Source: Streptomyces gelaticus
Lineage (GTDB): Bacteria > Actinomycetota > Actinomycetes > Streptomycetales > Streptomycetaceae
Direction: 5' to 3'
Assembly: GCF_014649535.1 (NCBI RefSeq)
Contig: NZ_BMTF01000009.1
Location: forward strand, 62,001 to 126,000
DNA: 64,000 bases
Below, in pieces: positions 52,941 through 61,710 of the stretch. Every line of letters begins with the position of its first letter. Within the stretch, counting starts at the first letter, position 1. A model generated the notes under the pieces. It saw nothing but the letters and a program-made list of their open reading frames with translations, had not been told where the DNA came from and did no database searches. Made by a program: the position numbers and the translations under genes.

Positions 52941-54014
52941 ATGACCCACGAAGATCCCGTTCTGCTGCACACCGAGGGACGTGTCCGGCACATCACCCTC
53001 AACCGTCCACGTGCCCTGAACGCGCTGAATCACGCCATGGTGGCCTGCGTCGCCGAAGCGCTCGCCGACGCCGAGCTCGACGACTCCATCACCGCGGTCC
53101 TGATCACCGGTGCGGGCGAGCGCGGCCTCTGCGCGGGCGGCGACATCCGGTCGATCTACGAGGATGCCCGCGCCGGCGGCACCACGTCGATGGACTTCTG
53201 GCGCGACGAGTACCGGCTCAATGCCCTGATCGCCCGATTCCCCAAGCCCTACGTCGCGATCATGGACGGCATCGTGATGGGCGGCGGCGTCGGCGTCTCG
53301 GCCCATGGCGACATCCGTGTCGTCACCGAACGCTCTCGCATCGCCATGCCCGAGACCGGGATCGGATTCGTCCCCGACGTCGGTGGCACGTACCTGCTCG
53401 CTGCGGCGCCCGGTGAGCTCGGCACCCATCTGGCGCTCACCGCGGACGCGGTCGGCGCGGGCGATGCGCTGCTGTGCGGGATCGCCGACCACTTCGTACC
53501 GTCGCAACGCCTTGCCGGACTCACCGCGGAGCTCGCCGGCTGCGATACGGCCGTCGGCGTCGAGCATACGGTCCGGCGGTACGCCGCACCCGCGCCGGAC
53601 GGTGAACTGGCCGCGCACCGTGAGTGGATCGATTCCTGCTACCGGGCGGATTCGGTCGAGGAGATCGTCGACCGGCTCGACAGCATCGGCGTCCCCGCCG
53701 CCAAGCAGGCCGCCGAAACCATCCTCACCAAGTCGCCCACCGCGCTCAAGGTCACCCTCTCCGCGCTGCGCAGGGCACGGGGGCTGGGCAGCCTGGAGGC
53801 GGTGCTCGACCAGGAGTACCGGACATCGTGCATGGCCTTCACCAGGCCCGACCTGGTGGAAGGCGTGCGCGCCCAGATCGTGGACAAGGACCGCGACCCG
53901 CGGTGGTGCCCGGCGACCCTGGCCGAGGTCACCGAGGCCGACGTGGCCCTCTTCTTCACCCCGCTGGGCGACCGTGAACTCGGCCTGGCCGCCGCTCCCG
54001 GGACGACGGCCTGA
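52941..54014 (+). CDS. 3-hydroxyisobutyryl-CoA hydrolase-like crotonase-fold enzyme
   Basis: 357 residues from ATG 52941. The crotonase fold is clear: ITLNRPRALNALNHAMVACV, GAGERGLCAGGDIRSIYED (oxyanion hole), PYVAIMDGIVMGGGVGVSAH and RIAMPETGIGFVPDVGGTYL with the catalytic Glu. The length and the C-terminal part (KSPTALKVTLSALRRARGLG, then DQEYRTSCMAFTRPDLVEGV) mark the 3-hydroxyisobutyryl-CoA hydrolase subfamily of valine breakdown rather than a short enoyl-CoA hydratase. It stands alone between the phosphatase and the rhamnose operon. Confidence 0.88.
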   Translation: MTHEDPVLLHTEGRVRHITLNRPRALNALNHAMVACVAEALADAELDDSITAVLITGAGERGLCAGGDIRSIYEDARAGGTTSMDFWRDEYRLNALIARFPKPYVAIMDGIVMGGGVGVSAHGDIRVVTERSRIAMPETGIGFVPDVGGTYLLAAAPGELGTHLALTADAVGAGDALLCGIADHFVPSQRLAGLTAELAGCDTAVGVEHTVRRYAAPAPDGELAAHREWIDSCYRADSVEEIVDRLDSIGVPAAKQAAETILTKSPTALKVTLSALRRARGLGSLEAVLDQEYRTSCMAFTRPDLVEGVRAQIVDKDRDPRWCPATLAEVTEADVALFFTPLGDRELGLAAAPGTTA

Positions 54015-54087
54015 GACGGTCCGGACGGACCGTGGGCGGAGCACGAGACCGCGCGCGGGAGCGGAGCAGGTGGACCGCGTCCGGGAC

Positions 54088-55551
54088 TCAGAGGTCGTTC
54101 GGTCCGTCGACCGTGCGGAACGGGACGCCGAGCAGGTCGGCCGCTGCCCTGAGGTCCTTGGCACGATGGCCGGTGCACAGCGTCCAGTGGTGACCGATGC
54201 CGGTCGCGGACCAGGCATCGGTCCACTCGCCCGGGTCGAAGCCGAAGTCGACGCGGGAGGTGGTGTTGCCGATCTCCAGCAGGGGCCCCGGCACGACCTC
54301 GCCCTCGGAGGCGATGAAGGTGAAGGTGCCGTCGGCCTCCTGCCCGATGCCGAACGTGGTGACCGGGCCATGTCTGACATCGAACTCCACGCTCACACCC
54401 CAGCCGCGTTTGCCGTGGTAGACGCCCAGCCCGCGCAGCAGTGGATCCTTGGCGCTGATGGCCAGATGGGCGGGGCCGTCGTGGCCCATCTCGACGACCC
54501 GGTCGCGGAAATTGAGGGCCTGGAGTTCGGTGAAGGAGCCACCGGCGCCGATGGTGTCGGCGATCAGCATGGCGAGGCTGGTGCGCAGTTCGTACTCCCC
54601 GGCCATCGGAATGCCGCGCGCGGTCAGCAGTGAAGCGCCGAGAATCATGCCGGCGCCGAGCCGCTCGTGGATCTCGCCCTCCAGACCGCGGTGGTAGTAG
54701 GCGAGACTGTCGAGTCCGAAGTCCTCGACGAGCCGGTCCAGCCCGACCGAAACCCGCGCTGCCCAGGCGAGATCGTCCTCGTCGACGGAGCCGTCGAGGG
54801 TGAAGACCGTGCGTGCGAGTGCGACGCGTTCGGCGGTCGCCTCGTCCGTCACAGCGGCGACCCTGACCCGCAGATCGTCGAATTCGAGGACTTCGACATG
54901 CCCGCCGAACTGGGTGGAGACCAGCGTCATGTCGGTGGAGACATCGAGCATGCCCGGGTAGAGATGGCCCATCAGACCGTGCCGGCCGTGACGCATCGCA
55001 CCGCGGACCCGAGCGGCACGGATCCAGCGGCGGATCCGCTGCCAGGCGTTCTCGTCACGCAGATGGCCCGACACGGAGCGGAAGGGGATGCCGCTGCGCC
55101 GGAACACATTGGCGATCTCGGGCAGCGGGCACTGACCGCAGTACGCCAGCCACTTGCCCGTGTCGGTGTCCGGATGGTCCATCGCCTCGGTCGGCTGGAG
55201 GTCGATGGCCAGCACCGGAGCGTGCGCGCGCTGGGCGATCGGCAGCACCATCGAGGCAGTGAGATACGTGGTCAGGAACGTCACGACGATGTCGCAGTCG
55301 GCTGCCCGCAGCCGTTCCGCGGCCTTCGCGGCCTCCTGCGGGTCGGAGATGAAACCGGCGTCGACGACTTCGCAGCCCATCTCCTCGAACCGCCCGGCCA
55401 CAAACCGGGCCGACTCCCGCAGCCGGTCGAGCAGTCCGGGGAACTGCGGCCAGTACGCACCGAGCCCGCCGGACACCAGACCGACACGGGTACGTCGGCG
55501 CGCGGTGCGGGAGAGCACATCGTCGAGCGCGGCGGGCGAGACATCGGTCAT
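54088..55551 (-). CDS. L-fucose/L-arabinose isomerase-family protein, last gene of the rhamnose operon
   Basis: 487 residues from ATG 55551, with AAGGAAGGAAG upstream. The fold is that of AraA/FucI isomerases: VGLVSGGLGAYWPQFPGLLD, CDIVVTFLTTYLTASMVLP, LAIDLQPTEAMDHPDTDTGK, GLMGHLYPGMLDVSTDMTLV, and a C-terminal part with FDVRHGPVTTFGI and TGIGHHWTLCTGH. It lies 39 bases after the kinase gene on the same strand. L-rhamnose isomerase proper is the first gene of the operon, so this protein may act on a related 6-deoxy sugar such as L-fucose or on an epimer. Confidence 0.85.
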   Translation of the reverse strand: MTDVSPAALDDVLSRTARRRTRVGLVSGGLGAYWPQFPGLLDRLRESARFVAGRFEEMGCEVVDAGFISDPQEAAKAAERLRAADCDIVVTFLTTYLTASMVLPIAQRAHAPVLAIDLQPTEAMDHPDTDTGKWLAYCGQCPLPEIANVFRRSGIPFRSVSGHLRDENAWQRIRRWIRAARVRGAMRHGRHGLMGHLYPGMLDVSTDMTLVSTQFGGHVEVLEFDDLRVRVAAVTDEATAERVALARTVFTLDGSVDEDDLAWAARVSVGLDRLVEDFGLDSLAYYHRGLEGEIHERLGAGMILGASLLTARGIPMAGEYELRTSLAMLIADTIGAGGSFTELQALNFRDRVVEMGHDGPAHLAISAKDPLLRGLGVYHGKRGWGVSVEFDVRHGPVTTFGIGQEADGTFTFIASEGEVVPGPLLEIGNTTSRVDFGFDPGEWTDAWSATGIGHHWTLCTGHRAKDLRAAADLLGVPFRTVDGPNDL

Positions 55552-55590
55552 GAGCTTCCTTCCTTCGGTTCCGTCGAGGACCGAACGGAC

Positions 55591-57069
55591 TCAGGCCTGT
55601 TCCAGCCGCGCGGCGGCCCGGTCCCAGGCCCGCTGGTCCCCCTGCGGGGTGTAGTGGCGCAATTCCTGCGTCCGTGCCACCAGTTGTCGCATGTCCGCGA
55701 GGTCACCCACCAGACCTCGGGCACGCGCCTGCACCAGGATGTTGCCGAGCGCGGTCGCCTCGGCCGGGCCGGCCGTGACGGGAAGCCCCGTGGCATCCGC
55801 GGTCCACTGGCACAGGAGCTCATTGCGTGACCCTCCGCCGACAAGATGGATCCGGGTCAACTCCCGCCCCGCGAGACCGGCTGCCTCCCGCAGCGTCCTG
55901 CGATGGGCCAGCGCCAGGCTCTCCAGTACACACCGCACATAGCCACCGGGACTGCCGGGCGGCACCTGACCGATCCCCACGAGATGGGTGTCGATACGCG
56001 ACGGCATGTCACCCGGCGCGAGGAACACCTCGTCGTCGGGATCGATCACTGCCGCGAACGGCCTGGCACGGGCCGCCTCCGCGAGCAGTGCGGGCAGCCC
56101 CGGATCCTCACCCCGCCGGTCCCAGGTCCGACGGCACTCCTCCAGCAGCCACATTCCCATGATGTTGCGGAGGTAGCGGATGGTGCCGTCCACCCCGCGC
56201 TCATTGGTGAAGTTCGCCGCGCGCGACTCCTGCGTGAGCACCGGAGCCTGCAGTTCGAGCCCTGCCAACGACCACGTACCGCAGGACACATAAGCGAACC
56301 CGGGCTCGGTCGCGGGCACCGCCGCGACCGCCGACGCAGTGTCGTGCGAGGCGACGGCCGTCACCGGCGTGCCGGCCGGCAGACCCGTGAACTCGACGAC
56401 GTGCGGCAGGAGCGTCCCCGCCGGGTCACCCGGCTCACGCAAGGGCGGGAACATGGAACGCTCCAGACCCAGCCGGCCGATCAGCGCATCGGACCAGCAG
56501 CCGGCCGACGCGTCGAACAACCCGGTCGTCGACGCGTTGGTGATCTCCGTGCCCACCACCCCGGTCAGCCAGTGCGTCAGCAGATCGGGCATCAGCAACA
56601 ACGTCCGCGCCGCACCCCACTGGGCACCGGCGCGGTGAGCGGCGAGCTGGAACACGGTGTTGAACGGCAGATGCTGCAAGCCGTTCACCGCATAGAGCTC
56701 CTGCGCCCCGCACACGGCCAGCACCTGCTCGGCCGCGCCCGCGTTCCGGCTGTCCCGGTAGTGGAACGGCAGCCCGAGCAGGGCCCCGTCGGCATCGAGA
56801 AGGCCGTAGTCGACCGCCCACGTATCGATTCCGACCGATGTGATCGGACCGCTGCGCGCAGCGGCCCGCAGACCCTCCAGCATCTCCCGGTACAGCGCGA
56901 GCACGTCCCACCGCAGTCCGTCCGGCAACCGGACCGGCATATTGGCGAACCGGTGCGCCTCGCTCAGTTCGAGCCTGTCGGGCCCGGCCAGGCCGGTGAT
57001 CACCCGGCCGCTGGTGGCACCGAGGTCCACGGCGGCGAAGGCCGCGTCGCTGCGTGACGTCACAGACAT
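55591..57069 (-). CDS. rhaB: Rhamnulokinase
   Basis: 492 residues. I start at ATG 57069 because GATGAGG lies just before it; a GTG two codons upstream is possible. FGGY-kinase fold: FAAVDLGATSGRVITGL at the N-terminus, VGIDTWAVDYGLLDADG, PVTAVASHDTASAVAAVP, TWSLAGLELQAPVLTQESR, NERGVDGTIRYLRNIMGMWL and the ATP site IHLVGGGSRNELLCQWTADA. It phosphorylates L-rhamnulose at O1. It follows the aldolase gene by 15 bases and belongs to the same transcript. Confidence 0.92.
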   Translation of the reverse strand: MSVTSRSDAAFAAVDLGATSGRVITGLAGPDRLELSEAHRFANMPVRLPDGLRWDVLALYREMLEGLRAAARSGPITSVGIDTWAVDYGLLDADGALLGLPFHYRDSRNAGAAEQVLAVCGAQELYAVNGLQHLPFNTVFQLAAHRAGAQWGAARTLLLMPDLLTHWLTGVVGTEITNASTTGLFDASAGCWSDALIGRLGLERSMFPPLREPGDPAGTLLPHVVEFTGLPAGTPVTAVASHDTASAVAAVPATEPGFAYVSCGTWSLAGLELQAPVLTQESRAANFTNERGVDGTIRYLRNIMGMWLLEECRRTWDRRGEDPGLPALLAEAARARPFAAVIDPDDEVFLAPGDMPSRIDTHLVGIGQVPPGSPGGYVRCVLESLALAHRRTLREAAGLAGRELTRIHLVGGGSRNELLCQWTADATGLPVTAGPAEATALGNILVQARARGLVGDLADMRQLVARTQELRHYTPQGDQRAWDRAAARLEQA

Positions 57070-57084
57070 CGACACCTCATCCGG

Positions 57085-59130
57085 TCATCGGAGGAAGGCC
57101 GCGGCCACACCGGCGTCGACGGGAACGTGGAGTCCCGTCGTGTGCGTGAGGTCGCCGCCGGTCAGCGCGAAGACGGCGTTGGCCACATGCTCGGGGAGCA
57201 CCTCGCGCTTGAGCAGGGTCCGCTGTGCGTAGAACTCGCCGAGCTTCTCCTCCTCGATGCCGTACGTCGCCGCACGCTGGGCGCCCCAGCCGCTTGCGAA
57301 GATCCCCGAACCGCGCACCACACCATCGGGGTTGATTCCGTTGACCCGGATTCCGTGCTCGCCCAGTTCCGCGGCCAGCAGCCGCACCTGGTGGGTCTGA
57401 TCGGCCTTGGCGGCCGAGTAGGCGATGTTGTTCGGACCCGCGAACACCGCGTTCTTCGAGGCGATGTAGACGATGTCGCCACCGAGGTTCTGCGTCCGCA
57501 TCATCCGGGCGGCCTCGCGCGACACCAGGAACGAGCCGCGCGCCATGATGTCGTGCTGGAGATCCCAGTCCCGGGCCGACGTCTCCAGCAGCGGCTTCGA
57601 GATGGAGATTCCGGCGTTGTTCACGACGAGATCCACGCCGCCGAAAGCCAGCGCCCCAGCCCGGAACGCCTCGACGATCTGCTCCTCGCTGGTCACATCG
57701 ACCGTCACGGCGATCGCCTGGTCAGAGCCGCCGAGCTCCCGCGCCACCGAGGCGGCGTTCTGTGCGTCGATGTCCGCGACGATCACACACGCCCCCTCCG
57801 CGACCAGCCGGTGCGCGATGGCCTTGCCGATGCCGGACCCCGCGCCCGTGACCAGCGCCACCCGGGTGGCCAGCGGTTTCGCCTCCGGCATCCGGCGCAG
57901 CTTGGCCTCCTCCAGCTCCCAGTACTCGATCCGGAACTTCTCGGACTCCTCGATCGGCGCGTACGAGGAGACGGCCTCGGCGCCGCGCATCACGTTGATG
58001 GCGTTGAGGTAGAACTCCCCGGCGACCCGGGCCGTCTGCTTGTCCTTGCCGAAGGAGAACATGCCGACGCCGGGCACCAGCACGATCGCGGGGTCCGCTC
58101 CGCGCATCGCGGGGGAATCGGGGGAGGCATGACGCTCGTAGTACCCGCGATACGCCTCCCGGTACTGCTCGTGCAGTTCCTTCAGCCGTGCCGCCGCCTC
58201 GTCCAGCGGGGCATCCGCGGGCAGGTCGAGCACCAGCGGGCTGACCTTCGTGCGAAGGAAGTGGTCGGGGCACGAGGTGCCCAGGGCGGCGAGCCGTGGA
58301 TGTTCGGTGCGGGAGAGGAAGTCCAGCACCGGCTCCGTGTCGGTGAAGTGGCCCACCTGGGGACGGTCGGTGGAGGCCAGTCCGCGGATCAGCGGGGCGA
58401 GTGCGGCCGCACGCTCCGTGCGCCGCTCCTCGGGAAGAGGTTCCCGGCCCGCCCAGGCAGGGCCGAAGGGTTCGGCCCTGCCCCGTTCCCGGAGGAAGGC
58501 CTCGGCGGTGCGGATCATCCAGAGGGCGTTGTGCTCGCACTCCTCGGACGTCTCGCCCCAGGCCGTGATGCCATGGCCGCCGAGGATCACCCCGACGGCC
58601 CGTGGGTTGGCCTCCTTGACCGCGGCGATGTCCAGACCGAGCTGGAACCCCGGCCTGCGCCAGCCCACCCAGGCCACCTTGTCGCCGAAACACTCCGCGG
58701 TCAGCTTCTCGCCCTCGGCGGCGCACGCCAGCGCGATCCCCGAGTCCGGATGCAGATGGTCGACATGGGCCGCTTCGACCAGGGCGTGCATCGCCGTGTC
58801 GATGGACGGTGCCGCACCGCCCTTGCCGTGCAGGCAGTAGTCGAACGCCGATACCATCTCGTCCTCGCGCTCCACCCCCGGATACACGTTCTTGAGCGCA
58901 CGCACCCGGTCCAGACGCAGCACGGCGAGCCCGGTCTCGGTCAGCGTGCCCAGATCACCACCGGATCCCTTGACCCACAGCAGCTCGGTGCCGCCACCGG
59001 TGACCGGGTCGGTGCCGGTGGCCTTGACCGATGCATTGCCACCGGCGTAGTTGGTGTTCCGGGGGTCGGAGCCGATCCGGTGGGCGCGTTCCAGCAGCGC
59101 GGCGACTTCGGGGTGCGTCGCGGAGGTCAT
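57085..59130 (-). CDS. Bifunctional rhamnulose-1-phosphate aldolase / lactaldehyde dehydrogenase
   Basis: 681 residues from ATG 59130, with AAGGA six bases upstream. The N-terminal half (about 1-420) is a class II aldolase: the zinc-binding HDGS-like part is HLHPDSGIALACAAEGEKL and ILGGHGITAWGETSEECEHN. The C-terminal half (about 425-681) is a short-chain dehydrogenase: VALVTGAGSGIGKAIAHRLV, DLVVNNAGIS, IAYSAAKADQTHQVRLLAAE and GINPDGVVRGSG. The first half splits L-rhamnulose-1-phosphate to dihydroxyacetone phosphate and L-lactaldehyde, the second oxidises the aldehyde. The fusion is common in actinobacteria (RhaEW/RhaD-type). Confidence 0.92.
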   Translation of the reverse strand: MTSATHPEVAALLERAHRIGSDPRNTNYAGGNASVKATGTDPVTGGGTELLWVKGSGGDLGTLTETGLAVLRLDRVRALKNVYPGVEREDEMVSAFDYCLHGKGGAAPSIDTAMHALVEAAHVDHLHPDSGIALACAAEGEKLTAECFGDKVAWVGWRRPGFQLGLDIAAVKEANPRAVGVILGGHGITAWGETSEECEHNALWMIRTAEAFLRERGRAEPFGPAWAGREPLPEERRTERAAALAPLIRGLASTDRPQVGHFTDTEPVLDFLSRTEHPRLAALGTSCPDHFLRTKVSPLVLDLPADAPLDEAAARLKELHEQYREAYRGYYERHASPDSPAMRGADPAIVLVPGVGMFSFGKDKQTARVAGEFYLNAINVMRGAEAVSSYAPIEESEKFRIEYWELEEAKLRRMPEAKPLATRVALVTGAGSGIGKAIAHRLVAEGACVIVADIDAQNAASVARELGGSDQAIAVTVDVTSEEQIVEAFRAGALAFGGVDLVVNNAGISISKPLLETSARDWDLQHDIMARGSFLVSREAARMMRTQNLGGDIVYIASKNAVFAGPNNIAYSAAKADQTHQVRLLAAELGEHGIRVNGINPDGVVRGSGIFASGWGAQRAATYGIEEEKLGEFYAQRTLLKREVLPEHVANAVFALTGGDLTHTTGLHVPVDAGVAAAFLR

Positions 59131-59187
59131 GGGAATCCTTCGTGGTCGAGGGTCAGGTCGGTGTTCGTACGCGGAAGAGGCCGGGGC

Positions 59188-60354
59188 TCAGGCACCCCAG
59201 CCGGCCTGCTCGCCACCGACCCGGGCGGCGGCGATCCGCTCCTGATTGCCCGAGGCCAGGTACGCGATGAACGGGTCCTTGGCCAGGCCGAGTTCCTCAC
59301 GCACCTCGGCGAGCAGCGGACGTACATCGGTGTTGTACGCATCCATCAGGGCGCCGTTCGCGGCCAGCACATCGCCGGACTGCTGAGCGGCGCTCAGCGC
59401 CGCCATGTCGACCAGCAGAGCCTTGGCGGTCGCTTCCTGCACATTGGCCACCGACCGGATCACGGCAGGGATCTTCGCCTCGATGTTGTGGCACTGGTCG
59501 AGCATGAAGTTGACGTTCGTCTCCGGCTTCAGCCCGCCGTTCCTGACCACCTCGTGCATGATCCGGAACAGCTGGAACGGGTCGGCTGCCCCGGCCATCA
59601 GATCGTCGTCCGCGTAGAAGCGGGAGTTGAAGTCGAACGCGCCGAGCTTGTCCGCGCGCAACAGCGAGGCCACGATGAACTCGATGTTGGTGCCCGGCGC
59701 GTGGTGCCCCGTGTCCACGACCACCTGGGCCTTCGGACCGAGGCCCAGACAGTGCGCGTACGCCGTGCCCCAGTCGGGCACATCGGTCGTGTAGAACGCG
59801 GGCTCGAAGAGTTTGTACTCGAGGAGCATCCGCTGGTCGTCGCCCAGTCGCCCGTACACCTCGGCCAGTGCCTCGGCCAGCCGGTCCTGACGGGCTGTGA
59901 TGTCGTCCTGCCCGGGGTAGTTCGTGCCGTCGGAGAACCAGAGCTTGAGATCGGGGGACCCGGTCTCGTCCATGATGTCGACGCACTCCAGCAGATGGTC
60001 GGTGGCCTTGCGGCGCACCTTCGGATCGGGATGGGTGACCGAACCGAGCTTGTAGTCGTCGTCCTGGAAGACGTTGGAGTTGATCGCCCCGATCCGCAGT
60101 CCGAGATCCTCGGCGTGCCGGGTCAGCGCGGCGTAGTCCTCGACCTTGTCCCACGGAATGTGCAGCGACACCTTCGGTGCCACGCCAGTGAACGCGTGCA
60201 CCTGGGCCGCGTCCTCCATCTTCTCGAACGGGTCGCGCGGCACACCCGGCTGCGCGAACACCTTGAAGCGCGTACCGGAGTTCCCGTACCCCCACGACGG
60301 CGTCTCGATGACCTGGGACTTCAGAGCTGCCTTGACGGCCGAAACATCAGACAT
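59188..60354 (-). CDS. rhaI: L-rhamnose isomerase (RhaI type)
   Basis: 388 residues from ATG 60354, with GAGG seven bases upstream; upstream in-frame start rejected. The TIM-barrel sequence of the xylose-isomerase superfamily is visible: WGYGNSGTRFKVFAQPG, VSLHIPWDKVEDYAALTRHA, DLKLWFSDGTNYPGQDDITA, LLEYKLFEPAFYTTDVPDWG, VVDTGHHAPGTNIEFIVASL (metal-binding Asp, His), AFDFNSRFYADDDLMAG and NFMLDQCHNIEAKIPAVI. It converts L-rhamnose to L-rhamnulose. It is the first gene of a four-gene operon with the aldolase fusion, kinase and second isomerase, under a promoter with a LacI-type operator. Confidence 0.92.
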   Translation of the reverse strand: MSDVSAVKAALKSQVIETPSWGYGNSGTRFKVFAQPGVPRDPFEKMEDAAQVHAFTGVAPKVSLHIPWDKVEDYAALTRHAEDLGLRIGAINSNVFQDDDYKLGSVTHPDPKVRRKATDHLLECVDIMDETGSPDLKLWFSDGTNYPGQDDITARQDRLAEALAEVYGRLGDDQRMLLEYKLFEPAFYTTDVPDWGTAYAHCLGLGPKAQVVVDTGHHAPGTNIEFIVASLLRADKLGAFDFNSRFYADDDLMAGAADPFQLFRIMHEVVRNGGLKPETNVNFMLDQCHNIEAKIPAVIRSVANVQEATAKALLVDMAALSAAQQSGDVLAANGALMDAYNTDVRPLLAEVREELGLAKDPFIAYLASGNQERIAAARVGGEQAGWGA

Positions 60355-60410
60355 GAGCACCTCGTGAGCAGAGTCGTCCAGCGACCGGAGACTGTTCGGA
60401 TCTGAAGGTG

Positions 60411-60422
60411 TGAATCGTTTCA
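60411..60422. promoter_or_regulatory. LacI-type operator before the rhamnose operon
   Basis: TGAATCGTTTCA differs by one base from the TGAAACGTTTCA palindrome bound by many Streptomyces LacI-family repressors. It sits about 57 bases upstream of the rhaI start, immediately downstream of the promoter. No LacI-type gene is in the window. Confidence 0.55.
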
Positions 60423-60432
60423 TCCGGACCGT

Positions 60433-60462
60433 ACGCTAGATTTGGTACAAGCTTCCAGTCAA
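60433..60462 (-). promoter_or_regulatory. Sigma-70-type promoter of the rhamnose operon
   Basis: On the minus strand TTGACT (60457-60462) and TAGCGT (60433-60438) are separated by 18 bases, resembling -35 and -10 boxes. The operator at 60411-60422 falls around the expected start point. Confidence 0.55.
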
Positions 60463-60722
60463 GGAGCCGGTCACGTTCTCGTCGGGTTCTCTCACCCTCT
60501 TGAATCAATTCATCGGGCGGGCGGGCCGGATTCCTGGCCGATGACTCGTTCACCAGCATGGTGGGGGATCGGGACGACGAGGTGCACAGAGGCGGCGCGC
60601 GCCTGCCGCGCTCCACCCGCCGCCACGGGCCACCCGTCGCAGGACGAGGCCGGCCGAGGTCATGCGGCCGACCCGCCGGGCGGTGGAGCAGGCAGTCCCG
60701 GGGTGACTTCCGGCGGCCCCGC

Positions 60723-60950
60723 TCAGTGACCGCTGCCGGACATGCTCGGCTGCAGCGAACTCACCAGGCCGAAGAACCGGGACTCGTTGCCGCAGAGGCC
60801 GGCGCGCTGCAGCGCGCCATCGGCCTCGGCGATCGGCGAAGCGAGCAAGGGGACGTACAAGGGGCCCTCGTCCGGGTCCGCGAGCGCGGCGCGAGTGGCC
60901 TCCAGCAGTCGGACATACGCCTGGGCCGCGGCGAGTTCGTCATTGCGCAT
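60723..60950 (-). CDS. Small hypothetical protein
   Basis: 75 residues from ATG 60950, with GGGAG nine bases upstream. The chain is helical (NDELAAAQAYVRLLEATRAA, then PIAEADGALQRAGLCGN) with a polar tail. No signal peptide or known domain. It is isolated, with 268 bases to the rhamnose promoter on one side. Confidence 0.6.
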   Translation of the reverse strand: MRNDELAAAQAYVRLLEATRAALADPDEGPLYVPLLASPIAEADGALQRAGLCGNESRFFGLVSSLQPSMSGSGH

Positions 60951-61038
60951 CTCAGCATCTCCCGGTCAGAGGTGTCGGACCCACCAGCATCCCTCATGGG
61001 TCTGACAACGCCTGCCGACTACGGCGCCAGCGCGCCCG

Positions 61039-61530
61039 CTACCCGTCGTTCGGCCCCCGCACACCGACCGGCGGTTCGACCTCCAGAAATCTTCGACGAC
61101 GCGCTCCGCGGTACAGCAGCACCGTCCAGCCCAACTCCCGCAACACGGCCGCGCACCGGGCCAGCTCGGACTCCTCCGCATGGGCGGCCCCGCTGCCGGG
61201 GGGCCCGAGCCAATCGATACGTACACCACCCGGTGACTCGCCCTGCTGCAAGCGGTACCCGGTTGCCGTGCGCAGGCCCGATCCGTCAACGGCCGAGGCG
61301 GCCAGGCCCGATGCCTCCAGGGCGATGGCGACCGCCCGGACCGGACGGTGCATCTCCCACGCCGCGGGTATGCCCTGCGGGTCGGCATGCCCGGTGTTCG
61401 TCAGCCGGCGGATCTGCAGCATTCCCTCGAACGCCGTCCGGACGGAAGCGGAGCGCCCTTCGTCCGGCTCCGGAGCCTGCGGGCCGTCCCCGGTGGCCGG
61501 TTCGAACCCTGTCCCGTCCCAGGTGCTCAT
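61039..61530 (-). CDS. Hypothetical protein
   Basis: 163 residues from ATG 61530, with GGGGGAA about 8 bases upstream; a much longer in-frame reading upstream of this ATG overlaps the divergent gene and is rejected. The middle is helical and strand-rich (FEGMLQIRRLTNTGHADPQG, VRAVAIALEASGLAASAVDG), ending in CAAVLRELGWTVLLYRGARR. Not recognised. Likely leftward single gene, divergent from the pentapeptide-repeat gene. Confidence 0.7.
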   Translation of the reverse strand: MSTWDGTGFEPATGDGPQAPEPDEGRSASVRTAFEGMLQIRRLTNTGHADPQGIPAAWEMHRPVRAVAIALEASGLAASAVDGSGLRTATGYRLQQGESPGGVRIDWLGPPGSGAAHAEESELARCAAVLRELGWTVLLYRGARRRRFLEVEPPVGVRGPNDG

Positions 61531-61710
61531 CAGCTTCCCCCTTCGCCCGTGCCGTACTTCTCCCAGTGTGCGCCGAGCCACTGACAGTGGCTCGGGCACC
61601 GTGGCCCCGGCATTCCGGATGTCGTTGATCACGAAATTGACGCGAAAGGGTGATGGACCCCGATAGGGTCGACCGTCCCACAGTTCCGGTACCCAGAGGA
61701 TCCACGCATC

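Noticed and set aside
61497..61511. CGGTTCGAACCCTG, like a tRNA T-arm
   Set aside because: It falls in the N-terminal codons of the hypothetical protein ending at 61530 and is not part of a cloverleaf.
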